DNA from: Colius striatus
Lineage: Eukaryota; Chordata; Aves; Coliiformes; Coliidae
Assembly: GCF_028858725.1 (NCBI RefSeq)
Contig: NC_084767.1
Location: 3,027,501-3,091,500, forward strand
DNA length: 64,000 bases
Direction: 5' to 3'
A program made the position numbers and the translations under genes. Shown here in pieces: positions 9,331 through 34,689 of this stretch (position 1 is the first letter of the stretch; every line of letters starts with the position of its first letter). Under the pieces are notes generated by a model. It was not told where the DNA came from. It made no database searches and saw only the letters and a program-made list of their open reading frames with translations.

Positions 9331-12300
9331 CAACGAGACAGACGCGAGCGTGAGCGTGGCGGGAACGCGGCCGCCCCGTTCCCATGGCGACTCGCTCCAC
9401 ATGCGCAGCGGCGCCTGGAGCCGGCAGGGAGCCCCACGCGCGCCCCCGCCGCCGTCGCCCCCACGGCTGCAAATCTGCACACCTCCCACCCCCCCACTTC
9501 CCCTCGGCACCCCAGCACGGCGCTGCCGAGCACCCCGGGCCAGGACACGGATGTCATGGCCCCGCAGCGTTGACGCCATTGAGATCGTGGAGCGTCCGTT
9601 GGCATCCCCCGCTCCTGGCCGCTCAGCGCACCCCAAATGGGCTGCAGAGCCCCGGCAGCTCGGTCCTCTGACGCGGCCCCGCTGTGGGGTGCCCCGAGGA
9701 GATGGAGGGGCAGGTCAGCACGGAGCCGCTGTCTGCCTGCGGCACGTGGCGTGCCCCGGAGCACATGCGCCACGGCCATTGCTGGCCCCGCGGCCAGCGG
9801 GGACACTCTGGGAGGTGGCAGCAGCCTGACACGGCAGCTCGGCGGGGATGGCGACGGGAACCGTCTCCACTGCCAGGTCCCTGCCCTTGGGCAGGGTGAC
9901 AGCTCGGTCCCGTCCAGCCGGCAGCGTGTGCTGGGGTGGCCACGCACACCAGCGAGTGGGGAGCAGCACCCATGGGTGTTCGCAGGCAGGCACGTAAGCA
10001 CCCAGCAGGATTATTATTATCGTGGTGTGGGAGAAAAACGGGCTCTCTGGCAGGGAGGAGGGAGAGTGCCGGAGCGGCAGCAGCCGAGGGCAGAGCGACC
10101 GTGGAGGCACCACTGCTCCCACGTGCCTCCGCTCAGTGAAGGGGTGCCTGGTCACCCCGTGGGGCAGGGTCACGCTGATGGCAAGGGCACCTTGGCAAGG
10201 CCACCAGGCCAGGGCCATGGGTGCCACGGGGGATGGAGCCCAGGTGGAAGAAAAGAGGGATGGGGAGGGAGGGGTGTGCTCAGGCCAGTGGCAGGGGCTG
10301 CCCCGTCGTTCATACAGAAGTAGGGCAGTGGCAGCGCCCGCGTGGGGGGGGTCTCGGGAGAGGGGGACGCGACCCTTTCTGGGCTGTCCCAATCCACCAC
10401 AGCTGCCCGGCAAAAGCCAGCTCGGAGCGAGCAGGGCTCACCGGCCCTGGTTGCAACAGGCTCCCTTCCTGCAGCCTGGGTATCCCCGGGCGGGGGGACG
10501 GGAGAGCCGTGCGGGAAGGGCCGTGGGTCGATCTGCGGGGTAACGGCCCCGGGGTTCGAGACCAAGGAACCGGAGCAGCGCGGGCTGGCGGCCGCTGGGG
10601 ACCGGCTGGGGCGTGCGAGGCGAGCGGGGATGCCGCGGCCGGGGAGGTGAGGACTGGGGGAGGCGCGGGGCCGGGCTGGGGAACACCCACACCCGGTTAG
10701 GAGCAGCCACCGAATCGGGGCTCGGCGGTACCCCGAGGCCGCCCCGCTGACCCCGGCGGCGGCCTGGGCCCCGCTTGCCCGCGTCGCATCCGCGCTCGGT
10801 GCCTCCGGCAGGAAGGGGACATTCCGGCGGGGACCTCCCCACTCCCGGTGCCGGGCGCGGCAGCTCCCCCCTTCCTCCTCTTCCACCTCCTCCTCCTCCT
10901 CTTCCACCGCCCCTACCCTCGGTGCGCGCGCCCGCCGCGGACAGACCGGAGGCGCGCGCCCCGGTACGCGCCGCCGCCCCGTCCCCCAGTCACCGGCAGC
11001 GGCGGCCCCGCGCGCCCCCGCCCCGGCCCCGCCGCCCTCGCGCAACAGGCGGAGGCGCCGCGCCCGCTCCCTCCGCGGCTCCCGTTACCGGCGGCGCACG
11101 TGGCTCAGGCGGCGGGCGGCGGCTCCATGGGGCGGCGGCGGGAGCGAGGGGGGCGGGGAGGGCGGCCCGGTGCGCGCCCGGTGCGCGGCGCCGCCGCCGC
11201 CTCCCGGCGCTGCCTTTGTCTCCGGTGAGCGCTCCCGCGCCGCCGCCGCGCGCCGCCCCGCCCGGGCTCCCGCCCCGCCGCTCCGCCCCGCCCCCGGCGC
11301 GGGGAGGGACCTGGGGGCCGGCGGGGCCCCCGCACCCCACAGAAGGGGCTACGGGCGCGGGGTGTGTGTGGGGGAACGGGCACTGCCGCGGGAATCGCCC
11401 CCATCCCCCCCCGGCCCAGGAAGAACGGCCGCGGGATGCCGGTGGCGTGAGGGTCGTGGCGTCCGCGGGGGCGGCCGCGGGAACCCCGCGGGGTGGGGGC
11501 CGGGGATCCCCGGGTGACGGCCGTGCCATGCCCCGTGGGGTGGTGCCGCGGGCCGCCTCGTCCGCCGGCCACGCGCTTGCCCTGGGGGTGGCCGTGGGTG
11601 CCGGTCCCCGCCGGGGCTGGCCGCCGGCGCAGAGCCGGTGCCGGGGGGCAGCGCAGCCGCCGACGGGACTGTGGCAGCCCCCGCCACAGCCCGCCCGAGT
11701 GCCGAACGCGGCGAGGGGCAGAGCGGGCACTGGGTGAAAGCCCTGGGGCACCCCGCTCCCTGGGGAGCCGCTCTTGCCCTGGAGCACACCCCTCGCCCGG
11801 CTTGCCCAAGCATTTACCCCCTGAGCTACGGCCCCCCCCCCCGCCATTTGCCGGGGGGGACACGTCACCAGCCGCTCTCTGCTGCGCCCGAGGCTGGCGG
11901 TCACGGCCCCCACTGGAGACCCCCCTCCTCCCCCGGGCTCCTTGTGACTGTGCCCACCCGGGTGCGGAGCACCCCCTCTCCCTCTGCAGCATCCCCGTGC
12001 CGCGGGGCTGTGCCAGGAGCCGCAGGACGGCGGTTGCAGGGCCGAGCTGAGCCAGCCCCGGGGCCCCGGTGCCCGAGGGCGGGTGGCTGACCCGGTGTGG
12101 GCGCCCGGCGGGGAAGCCCGAGGACGTGACCCGCTGCCGCTTCCTCCCCGTGGGCAGAGCGAGGGGCACCCGCATCCACAGCGCATTGTTCTGCCGAGGC
12201 CTGGCCGGAAGGACTTCCTCCATCCCGGCCGGGGGCTGAGCGGGGGAAGCCGGGCAGCGCCAGCCCGCTCCCGCCGCGGCTGGGCTCCGGCAGCCGGCCA

Positions 12301-12375
12301 AGCCCCGACGCCTCGCTCGGAGCGGGGCCGTGGTGGCCGCGTCTCCCCCGGCCCCCCTCGGCTCCAGCCCTGACT
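9331..12375 (-). other. PRR7: Probable PRR7 5' UTR intron
   Basis: A good minus-strand acceptor (pyrimidines then TTGCAG) ends at 9331, with exon sequence starting at 9330. A strong minus-strand donor (CAAG/GTGAGTC) lies at 12376/12375 inside a CpG-rich block. Together they suggest that PRR7 transcription starts near 12.4-12.5 kb and a roughly 3-kb intron is removed from the 5' UTR. Other donors in 10.4-11.6 kb cannot be excluded. This is inference from splice signals; no coding sequence lies in this interval. Confidence 0.5.
10400..11650. promoter_or_regulatory. CpG island between PRR7 and GRK6
   Basis: Dense CpG, many CCGCCCC/GGGGCGG Sp1-type boxes and almost no A/T-rich sequence. It sits inside the proposed PRR7 5' intron, so it could be an alternative PRR7 promoter or an enhancer-type island. 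A second CpG-rich block lies at 12240-12700. Open frames across both blocks are composition artefacts. Confidence 0.6.
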
Positions 12376-12720
12376 CACCTTGCTGGAACTCAGCTGCTGC
12401 GATCGGACCTCAGAGCGTGGCCGCGGCAGCCCGGCAGCGCCGGCGCGACGGCTGTGCCCGAGCAGCACCCAGGGCGGGCAGGGGGCTGCGGCCGTGCGGG
12501 GGGGCTCGGGGGCTCCCTCGGGGCACGGGTGCCGCAGAGGCGGGGGGCACGGCGGAGCCCGCGGGCATCGTCAGGCCAGGGCGAGGGCGAGCGGGGGGAG
12601 CCGGGCCTCCGGCCCCGCCAGCGCCGGGGGCCGGGAGCTGCCTTCCCCTTCCCCACGGCGGCGGGGGGAGGCAGGCGGGGGAGCGCTCCCCGAGCCACAT
12701 GGTGGGCTGGAGGAGGAGCC

Positions 12721-12734
12721 GTTGCCCAGGCAAC
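12721..12734. promoter_or_regulatory. X-box (RFX-type) palindrome
   Basis: GTTGCCCAGGCAAC is a complete inverted repeat of the RFX half-site GTTGCC, with the two-base spacer of the X-box consensus. It lies about 350 bp upstream of the proposed PRR7 first donor. Related motifs are at 9378-9391 (GTTCCCATGGCGAC), 12929-12944 and 13328-13352. Confidence 0.55.
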
Positions 12735-13859
12735 AGCTGAGAGCATCCTTCACCCCTGAAAATCGTGCTGGCACTGCCGCCACAGCCCCAGAGCAGCGCC
12801 CAGGGTCTCCAGCCCCCCAGGTGTGTGTCCCCCCCCCCCGAGCTCACCCAACACTTGCTGTGTATGTGGGGCTCAGCCCCCCCAGTCTCAGCTCCGGCTG
12901 TACACCCTCAGCCCCTCACCCTCACGCTGTTGTCCCCTGGCAACGACAGGGATGGGGACTGGGAACCCCCCAGGCACCGGGGTTAGGACACTGTGGGGCA
13001 AGGGAGAGCAGGGGGGAGGCAGAGCCCCTTCCCCAGCCTGCTCCTGGCTCGGCCAGGGGCTGCCACAGCCGGCCCTGCCCGCAGAGCCACACCACCCCCA
13101 GGACAGCCCACGAGCACTCGGGTGACTTGAGGGCCCCGAGTGCTGAAGTGCCACCACGCAGGTAGCCCTGGGAGCAGCACCAGCACCCCTGGCCTGTGCG
13201 GTGGCAGCAGCGGGCCCCAGGCAGTCCCCATCCCCCCGCCCCGCCCGCCTTCCATGGCTGCAGAAAAATCCTGGATTTTACCCCAAGATGCCCCCTTGGA
13301 GTGTGAGAACTCCTCCTCGGCCCGCTCCCATAGCAACCGTTCCCTAGCTACCCAGCCGCACTTGCTATTCTCATCCCTGTGCAGCTGCGTGCGGCCCCCC
13401 CGCGCTGCGCACCAGGCTGCTGCCAGCCCCGGACCCCAGCCCCCGCCCAGAACCCCTGCCCTCCTCAGCAACCACCCCCCTGCCACCTGTCCTCACCTTA
13501 ACCCTGCTCCCACCGTGTCCCCCCTTCGAGGGGCCGTCCCTTGGGCTAAGGGGACTCTGTGCCAGCATAAGGTTCCTCACTGCCCCCATCCTCACAGCAC
13601 AGCCCTGACTGTGCCCACATGAGCAGGGGAACGTGCCCCAAAGGAGACCACAGCAAACACCTTGTACCTGTCCTACCCTTACACTCGCCCAAAGCACCCG
13701 TGGTCCCTGTGGTTCAGCCCCAGCCCTTCCCTGCAGGATAGAGGCACACACAGAGCCCCTGGCAGCCCAAGAACAGGGAGGCTCTGCTCCTCTCCACCTT
13801 ACAGCCCCCACCCCGTAGGGCCTGGAGTGGGCCCCTGCTCCCAGGGCAGCGATGCAAGG

Positions 13860-15215
13860 CAGAGCCAAGCTTATGCTTAACAAAAGGTTAAAAATTTAAA
13901 TACTCTCCAACTTTAGTGCAAGGCCAAGCAAATGATACCACAGGTCTGAGTAGGTGCTCAGCCCCCCGGGGGGCCTGGCTCAGAGCGAGCACACGGGCAC
14001 GCACAGGTGCGTGCGCACACACACACGCACACACACACACACAGAGGAGATGAGTTATTGCTCAGGACACAGCTGGGATGAGTGTGATGCACAAGAGGGG
14101 ACAAGATGAGGAAGAGGGGGATCAAGTCCCACGCAGATCCCCAGGGGCAGGCAGGGCTCCAGCCCCTCAGCCCCTGCCCTGGTTGTGGGCACAGGAGCTG
14201 TGCGGGCTCCCCAGGACACACACACATTGCTGGTCCAGGCCCTGCTTGCTCTCAGGCCACAGTTTACAGCAGGACCCTGGGAAGAGATATTCCCTTTAAA
14301 ATGGCTTTGGTCCATGAGCAGGGTCCCTCTGTGACTGCTCCTCTGCAACTGCACTAGGCGCGGGACCCGCGGAGTGAGCCTGTGCCGGGGCTGTCCTGCC
14401 CCACAGTGGGGATCAGCCCGGCCCTCGGGGCCCTTCTAGGCAGGAGGGGTGGGAATGGAGGGTCCTGGGCTGAGCGTCCCAGAGCTGGCAGCGTGTGGCA
14501 GCCCAGGCAGGAGGAAGCAGCTCTGTGAGGATGAGGCAGTGCCGTGCTGCTGCCAGGATGCGGGGGGAGACGCTTTGGCACAGCCTTTTCCTGTGCCTCG
14601 GGGCTGAGCAATGGACTCCGCTGGAGCCAGGGACGGCTCAGCATGGCCAGAAAGGTCCAGCAAAGATGCTTTGGACGCCCCAGGGCACAGAAGGCCTCTG
14701 CCCAGGCCTCTCTGGTACAAAGCTGGGACCGTCGCTTCCCCCCATAGGAGGGCATTTGTGCCTGTGACAGGATGGGGGCAGTGCAAGCCCCCCCCTGTAG
14801 ATTAAAACCCGACATGTGATATGTACAGACATACATAAATATACACCAAACCTGCAGTGCCGCTCTGGCACCGTGGAATGTGTCAGCAGAGCTGCTCCAG
14901 CCTGGCCTGGGCCCACCCCAGCGCCATCCCTCCGTCCGTGCCAGGCCCGGGAGGGGAGCGGCTGCCGGCAGCACCGCGCTGCCCAGTGGCACATCTGGCC
15001 CTGGACGAGGGGTGAGGGCCTGCTCAGGCTCAGAGGCATCTCAGCCCGAGCTGTGTGCTGCTGCCAGCCCTGGAACCACCTCAACAGTCTTCAAATACAG
15101 ACGGGTAAAACTGTAAACAAATCCACTTTGCGGGGCCGTGGCTGCCTTGTCCTTCAGCTGGGCTGCTGCTCCTGAGAGGAGAGGGGTCCCCAGGGGCTGG
15201 AGAACAAGCTGTGCT
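13860..15215 (-). other. GRK6: GRK6 3' UTR region and downstream sequence
   Basis: No coding exon is seen after the GRK6 stop at 15216. The AT-richer patches at 13870-13935 and 14800-14850 could hold a 3' end, but I found no clear reverse AATAAA. A (CA)n-type run lies at 14011-14043. The 12.75-13.86 kb stretch upstream holds no gene I can support, only X-box-like motifs and GC-rich sequence. Confidence 0.4.
14011..14043. repeat. (CA)n microsatellite
   Basis: Alternating CA/CG dinucleotides ending in about 10 pure CA units. Confidence 0.9.
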
Positions 15216-29119
<13,904 letters not shown>

Positions 29120-29591
29120 GGGCCCGGGCGGCACGGCCGCTCCGCTCCGCTCGGCCCGCGCCCCGCCGCCGCCGCCGCCGCCTGCCCCCGCCGCCGCCGC
29201 CAGGCGTCCCGCCCCCTGAGCCCAACCCGCCAATGCCTGGCCACGCTCCTCCCGCGCCACGCTCCCATTGGCCCGCCCCCAGAAAGCCCCGCCCCCTCCG
29301 CCGCGCCGCTGCCCTTCCGTTGGCCCCGCGGAGGGCGGAGGTGTGCGAGGGCGGGGCGAGGCGCCAGGGGCGAGCGTCATTCGGCCGCCATTGCCGGAGC
29401 TGGTCGGCAGCGCTGATTGGACCCCGAGATGTCACTCAGCGAACGCAGCCGCCGCTCCGACAACGGATTGGGCGAGCCTCAGCGGCGCCCACCGCGGGCA
29501 GAGACCCGCCCCCTGCGGCGTCTGATTGGCTGCCACGCCGCTGCAGAGTGGGCTGTGATAGGGTTATTCGGGGGGCGGAGCCGAGCGGCTC

Positions 29592-29770
29592 TATATAAGG
29601 GGACCACGGGGGCATGGGGCTCATTGGGGGCGGTGGTCGCGGCGGTTTAACAGTTGGCTGTCCCTGATGTGTCTCTGCTGATAGGCGGTTATGGGGAGCC
29701 TTTCCCCCTCTTTTCAGCCAGGTCCTGTGTTTGTGATGACCTCAATAAAACCTTCTAAGCATCCGTGTGT
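29592..29770 (+). other. Candidate tiny divergent transcription unit
   Basis: TATATAAG at 29592-29599 would place a start near 29625. AATAAA follows at 29744-29749, with a GT-rich element (GTGTGTTCTGCGGTGTTGG) at 29764-29782 typical of a cleavage site. The implied transcript is about 140 nt. An acceptor-like CTCTTTTCAG lies at 29708-29717. No meaningful open frame is present. It could instead be the last exon of a spliced antisense RNA from the GRK6 promoter. This is a pattern-based call only. Confidence 0.4.
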
Positions 29771-29782
29771 TCTGCGGTGTTG

Positions 29783-32700
29783 GGTCCCTGACTTGCAGGA
29801 TGGGTGACGTGACTTCCAGTGCTATACCTTCTGTCACCACTGCCCCTGGTCACAGCTGCCGTGGAGGTTGGGGTTTCCTCATCCCTTGGTGCCTGTGGTG
29901 ATGGGAGGTTTGGTACTGCCAGCCTTGTCCTGCCTGGGCTGACTGGTGGCTGCTCTCTGTCTCTTCTGGTGTTGAAGCTTCTTTTGGGCTCTTGAGTGAG
30001 TGTTTTTGCTCCTGCAGTCTTTTCCCCTCTCACAAATTTGCTCTAAAAGGTGTTTATTTTACTGGGATTTCAATTCTCTGCAGCCTGGGAGCCTCTCCCT
30101 GCCTCCTCCGCAGCAAATAAGTTCCTGATTTCCCTGTTCCTCCCTCCTGCAGAGAGAGAGACACAGAGTCTTACTCAGGCAGCCCTTGGGTGATCTGTCA
30201 ACCCTGCAGATGACCTGCCCAGCTCGGGATAAAACTGCTCCTTAACCTTCTTAATCGATAGCAAGTGATGCCTGCCCTTTTTTTTTCTGGTTTTCAGGTA
30301 CAGATATCCCCTCTGCCTCCCAAGGCTCCTCCCATCTTTTGCTCCAGCCCACGGGTGATGCCTCCTTCCCACCTTAGTGAGGCTGGTGGTGGCCATAGCA
30401 TGGAGGAGTACATGGTGATGGGCACGTCCCTCCACCAGCCTCTGTCAATGGCAACCTGCTGGTGGGGACCAGCCTGGTCCCCAGGCACTGCTCAGCCTGG
30501 CCATGCTAGTGAGCAGGAGGGAAGGGGTTCGTTTCCTCAGGCTGTAGCAAGGCTGATAATAACACAAAGTATTCCAAGCACTTCTTGGTTATTTCACATC
30601 TTCTGGTTACAAACCCTCAGTGCTAATGAGAGGAGGATGCTTTGCCCTGCTGTACCTCTGAGCTGATCTCCCGTGTCACTCTGCCATGAGAGATGAGCTC
30701 ACACTGTGAGCTTCTTTTAGAGACGCTTTCCTTTTAAAGGTGGCACATACTTATTTTGAGCTTCAAAGGCAGTGACTTTGTTCCCATGCTTAACCCTTAG
30801 GTTGCTGCTTTCTGTTTCCTCCCAGATGGCATTTTGCAGTGCTGTTCCCACCACCAGCAAGAGTCATCAGCCACGGGGTGCTGCTGGAGCAGCACAAGTG
30901 TCCAGTGGGGTCCTAGTGTCCCCAACAGTGGTGGAACCAGGACTCTGCCTTTTAGCTCTGCAGAGGAGGTGTGGCTGGAGAGGTCTCCAAAGCCAAGCCT
31001 ATCAGGGAAGTAATTCAAAGCAATCTGGAGAAACAGCCTGAAAATGCAGGATGTGATTCCAGGCAGACGAGCACAGGTGTAATCAGCACTTTGAGGAGAG
31101 CTGCTTTCCTAGCAGGGAACTGCTTTCTCACCATGGCTTGTGAGCAGGGCAGGAATAAGGCTCATGCTGTGGCAGATTAGACAGACTTTGTAGAACCTTG
31201 GCTTGGAAGGGGCTTCTGAGGAGAGATTGAGCGACCTGCTTGACCTGTCTGCTGCAGGCAGGATGATATGCTAGATGGTAATGCAGCAAGAGATATTTGG
31301 TGGGGAGCTCTCCCTGGAGCATCCCAGCACTTCAGCAGTGCTTGAAGCAGAGGTGGGGACCAGTTGCTCCCAGACCCTGTCCAGCCCTTGGGATTTGATG
31401 TTTTGGACATCATCCTGAAGCTCTCTTCAGTTGCTTCGTCGTTGCCTGATGCCAGCACAGGCTGGATGACTTCTTGCCCAAGCAGGGTGGTCCCTGCGTG
31501 GTCCCACTGCATCCTAGTCACTGCCTCTCCTGCCCTGCAGCATCCCAGAGCCATGCACACCTACCCAGCAGGAGAGGTGATGCCTGGTCCCCTGGTCAGG
31601 GCTGGGCAAGGATGAGGGCAGAGAGCATGAGCCAGGGCACTGCAGGGCCCTGGGGTGCTCCCCACAGGGCTGATGCCCCTCAGAGAGAGCTCCTCTCCCC
31701 CCTGAGCTGGCCTAGCCAAGTCCCTGCCAGGCACCCTTGTCTCCCTGGGTATTTTTAGAAGCAAAGTGCTGTTTGTTTGTGAAGAGGCGGGAGGGGAAGT
31801 CAGGCGGCAGTGATAGGGCAGCTCCTTCCGCAGACCATGCCCATGCGGTTCCAGCCCGGGGGGTAGGTGCCATCGGGAGCCTCTGCTGGCCCCAAAGCTC
31901 GTGTCATGAGCCTCCACACGTGGGGCCAGTGGGCACAGAGGATGGCCGGAGGATCCAGCCCTCCAGTCCATATGGCTGAGCTGCACCCCTGCCACGGCGG
32001 GGGCCGCTGGGGCCGGCGGGGGCTGGCATTCCTTGGGCTCCAGCTCCTGGGCGCCAGTGGCTGTTTTTAGCCAAGTGAAAGTCCGATGTTTTGAGATTTT
32101 CTATTCTGAGCAGCAAAGCTGGAGAAGTGGAGCAGCCTCTGACCCCTGGATGTCTGTGCAGAGCAGGGAAAGGAGCTGGGCAGGGCAGCCATGGGGCAGC
32201 TGCTGTCCCCAGGGAGATGTGGCTGCCCCAGTCTTTGCCCCACGATTGCACCTGTGGCCTTTTGCACCTCGGACTGTGCCAGAGCTTGTTGCCACCCAGC
32301 CCCATCTTCCACACTCTTCCAAGGGCGGACAGCCTTTCCAGCACCAAGATATTCCTCTTTTGCCTCCTGCAGCAAGAAGCCCTTAAGCAGGTTGTGAGTG
32401 TCCTACCACAGCCCTGCACCCCTTGTACCACACTCTGGGGTACATTTGTGCCCCACACAGAGCCCCCCTGGCACGGCACAGCCATGGGCTGGCAGGCAGC
32501 CAGAGAGGACAGCCCTAACAGAAGCACAGGGCTTGGACCAGGTTGCTGTGATGGCACAGCCAGCTCAGCCTGGCACCGGTGATGCCGACACACAGGGGGG
32601 TGATGCTGACATATAGGGAGTTTGTGTCCTCCCTACACAGCCGCGGGGTCTGTAAGAGGATGCTGGAGGCCAAGAACGTGCAGAGGAGCAGAGGTTTGCC

Positions 32701-32863
32701 TCCCTGGCAGCAGGACAGGTGGGCTCTTGCCAGAGCTACCGTGGCAAGTTGTTGCCTCCAGCGGGTCACCCACGTTGCAAGGGGGACAGAGTGAGGTGAC
32801 CTGGGTGACGATGGGCGCGGCAGAGGGGTAGACGCCAGCCCCAGGCACAGGCTTTGGCCACAT
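29783..32863. other. Gene-free interval between GRK6 and ADRA2D
   Basis: In mammals F12 and PFN3 sit between GRK6 and SLC34A1. I searched the translated frames by eye for kringle, fibronectin, trypsin-like (GDSGG, TAAHC) and profilin motifs and saw none. The sequence is ordinary unique DNA of moderate GC without recognised repeats. Confidence 0.6.
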
Positions 32864-32869
32864 TTTATT
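32864..32869 (-). terminator. ADRA2D: ADRA2D poly(A) signal overlapping its stop codon
   Basis: On the minus strand GAA TAA A gives both the last codon plus stop and the hexamer AATAAA. The 3' UTR would be only about 20 nt. It is the only hexamer near the end of this gene. Confidence 0.7.
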
Positions 32870-34025
32870 CAACCCTACGTTTCCAAAACTGCCTCGAGAT
32901 GCAAACCAGCGCTGCAGCACAGGCTGTGCAGTGGGGCTGGGGGCTGCCAATGGTGAGCGAGGCTGGGGGCCACGTCCCCCATGTCCTGGCAGGGCCTGAG
33001 GTGCAATGTCGGTGCGGGATGGCGAGGAGCCGGCGGAAGGCGGCACGAAAGTCCCGGTTGAAGAGGGTGTAGATGAGGGGGTTGAGACTGCTGTTGCAGT
33101 AGCCAATCCAGAAGAAGAAGTTGAAGAGGGGTTTGGAGACGCGGCAGCCCTCGCCACAGACAGCCCCCAGGCTGTAGGTGAAGAAGAAGGGGAACCAGCA
33201 GAGCACGAAGGCCCCCATCACCACGGCCAGCACGATGGTGAAGCGCCGCTCCCGCGCCCGCACCAGCCGCTGCCGGCACAGGGACACGCTCTGGTGCTGG
33301 CTCCGGTGCCTCCAGCCCGGCACCGCCACCCCCGGCCCCCTCTTGCTGGCCCCCGCGGGACACGGGGACCGGGTGGTGAGGAAGGCCGCAGTCCGCCGGG
33401 CGGTCAGGCGGTAGATGCGGCAGTAGACAGCCACCATGATGAGGCAAGGGGCGAAGAAGGAGGCAGCACAGGAGGCCAACACGTACCAGGTCTCCTGGCT
33501 CAGCTGGCACTCCCGACCCTCCGGCCGGGCCCGCAGGAGTGGTGGCAGTGCCACCAGGGCTGCCGCTGCCCACACCGCCGCGATCATCCCCTTCACCCGC
33601 GCGGGGCTGCGGCGCAGGTTGAGCCGGGCCGCCCGCGTGACGGCCCAGTAGCGGTCGAGGCTGATGGCACAGAGGTGCCCGATGGAGGAGGTGCAGAGCA
33701 AAACGTCCAGCGCCAGGTACAGGCTGCACCACAGGCCGCCAAAGTACCAGTAGCCCATCACCTCGTTGGCCAGCGAGAAGGGTAGGACGAGGACGGCCAC
33801 CAGGATGTCCGCCGAGGCCAGGGACACCAGGAAGAGGTTCTGCGGGGCCCGCAGGACTCGGCTGGTGGAGATGGCCACCACCACCAGCATGTTGCCCAGC
33901 AGCGTGGCCAGCAGGACAGCCAGGGCAGCTAGCAGGATGAATCCTGTGGCCGTGGGCGAGTGTGGGGTGCTGCCAGCGCTGCTGCCGTTACCGGAAGCAT
34001 TGGGGACGGTGCCGGTTGGCTCCAT
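32865..34025 (-). CDS. ADRA2D: Alpha-2-type adrenergic receptor, probably alpha-2D
   Basis: An intronless 386-aa class A receptor, as expected for alpha-2 adrenoceptors, which sense noradrenaline/adrenaline and couple to Gi. Seven membrane segments are clear. Diagnostic alpha-2 features: [11 protein letters not shown] (ligand aspartate of TM3), [10 protein letters not shown]5 [18 protein letters not shown] with the S-C-x-x-S catechol positions, TM6 [13 protein letters not shown]7 [18 protein letters not shown]. The N-terminus has two N-glycosylation sequons (NAS, NGS). The third intracellular loop is only about 60 residues, far shorter than the 130-180 usual in alpha-2A/B/C. The C-tail past helix 8 is about 45 residues longer than usual. 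Subtype D is inferred from its place beside GRK6 and from known loss in mammals; a search against 2A/2B/2C is needed. Confidence 0.85.
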   Translation of the reverse strand: MEPTGTVPNASGNGSSAGSTPHSPTATGFILLAALAVLLATLLGNMLVVVAISTSRVLRAPQNLFLVSLASADILVAVLVLPFSLANEVMGYWYFGGLWCSLYLALDVLLCTSSIGHLCAISLDRYWAVTRAARLNLRRSPARVKGMIAAVWAAAALVALPPLLRARPEGRECQLSQETWYVLASCAASFFAPCLIMVAVYCRIYRLTARRTAAFLTTRSPCPAGASKRGPGVAVPGWRHRSQHQSVSLCRQRLVRARERRFTIVLAVVMGAFVLCWFPFFFTYSLGAVCGEGCRVSKPLFNFFFWIGYCNSSLNPLIYTLFNRDFRAAFRRLLAIPHRHCTSGPARTWGTWPPASLTIGSPQPHCTACAAALVCISRQFWKRRVE

Positions 34026-34689
34026 GCTGGCCCAGCCCCTCAGGCAGATGAAGCCCCATGGAGCTGCCCCCTGCCACCTGTGCCCCGCTTACCAGCCCTG
34101 CTGAGTCCCCAGGGATGTGTCCCGGCCACCACTGCTCCTGTACTGACCCGGTCTGGCAGCCACGCAGAGGTCGTCGTGGCTCGGTGGTCGCCTGGACTGG
34201 CACATGGGGTGGCAGCAGCGCCAGCAACACCGGAGTGGCGCCCACAGCAGCCCCACTGCTGGCTCTGCTGGTCACAGCCTGGGAAGAGGGCGGGAGGGAG
34301 GGAGGGACGAGCCGATAGCGCTGGCAGGAACCCAAGCATCTGCGGGCAGTGGGAGAAACAGCTATTGCCAACAATTAAAGGGCTCCTGCCAGGGTCACCG
34401 TGTGGAGTGGGTTTCTGCCAGGCAGGTCAGGGTGCCCCGTGGGCCACGGGCACTGCCTGGTCATGCCCAGTCGACAACCCACTGAGCCCCAGGGCACAGC
34501 AGCACCACAGCACCTCGCTGGCTGCCCTGTGCCCTGGGGCTTGCTGGCACGCTGCGGTGGCACAGCCCTGCGGCACAGACCCTGCCAGCACAGCCCCCTG
34601 GCACCAGGCAGGTGGGAGAAGGTGCTGCCCATGACACCTTGTACAAAGTAGGGTTGCAAACCTAGGGTTTAGCTGGCAGCGTTAATCAA

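Noticed and set aside
7808-9472. 554-codon open frame containing PRR7
   Set aside because: Only the MVMSQG part is coding. Upstream codons are GC-rich 5' UTR, and downstream the true protein is spliced at 8689/8549.
10170-12468. Several 290-490 codon open frames in the CpG islands
   Set aside because: Stop codons are rare in this composition; the frames are Pro/Arg/Ala/Gly-rich on both strands with no domain.
29732-29790. Possible C/D-box snoRNA (GTGATGA then CTGA)
   Set aside because: The boxes are present by letter, but the flanking sequence gives only about a 4-bp terminal stem and no clear C'/D' pair.
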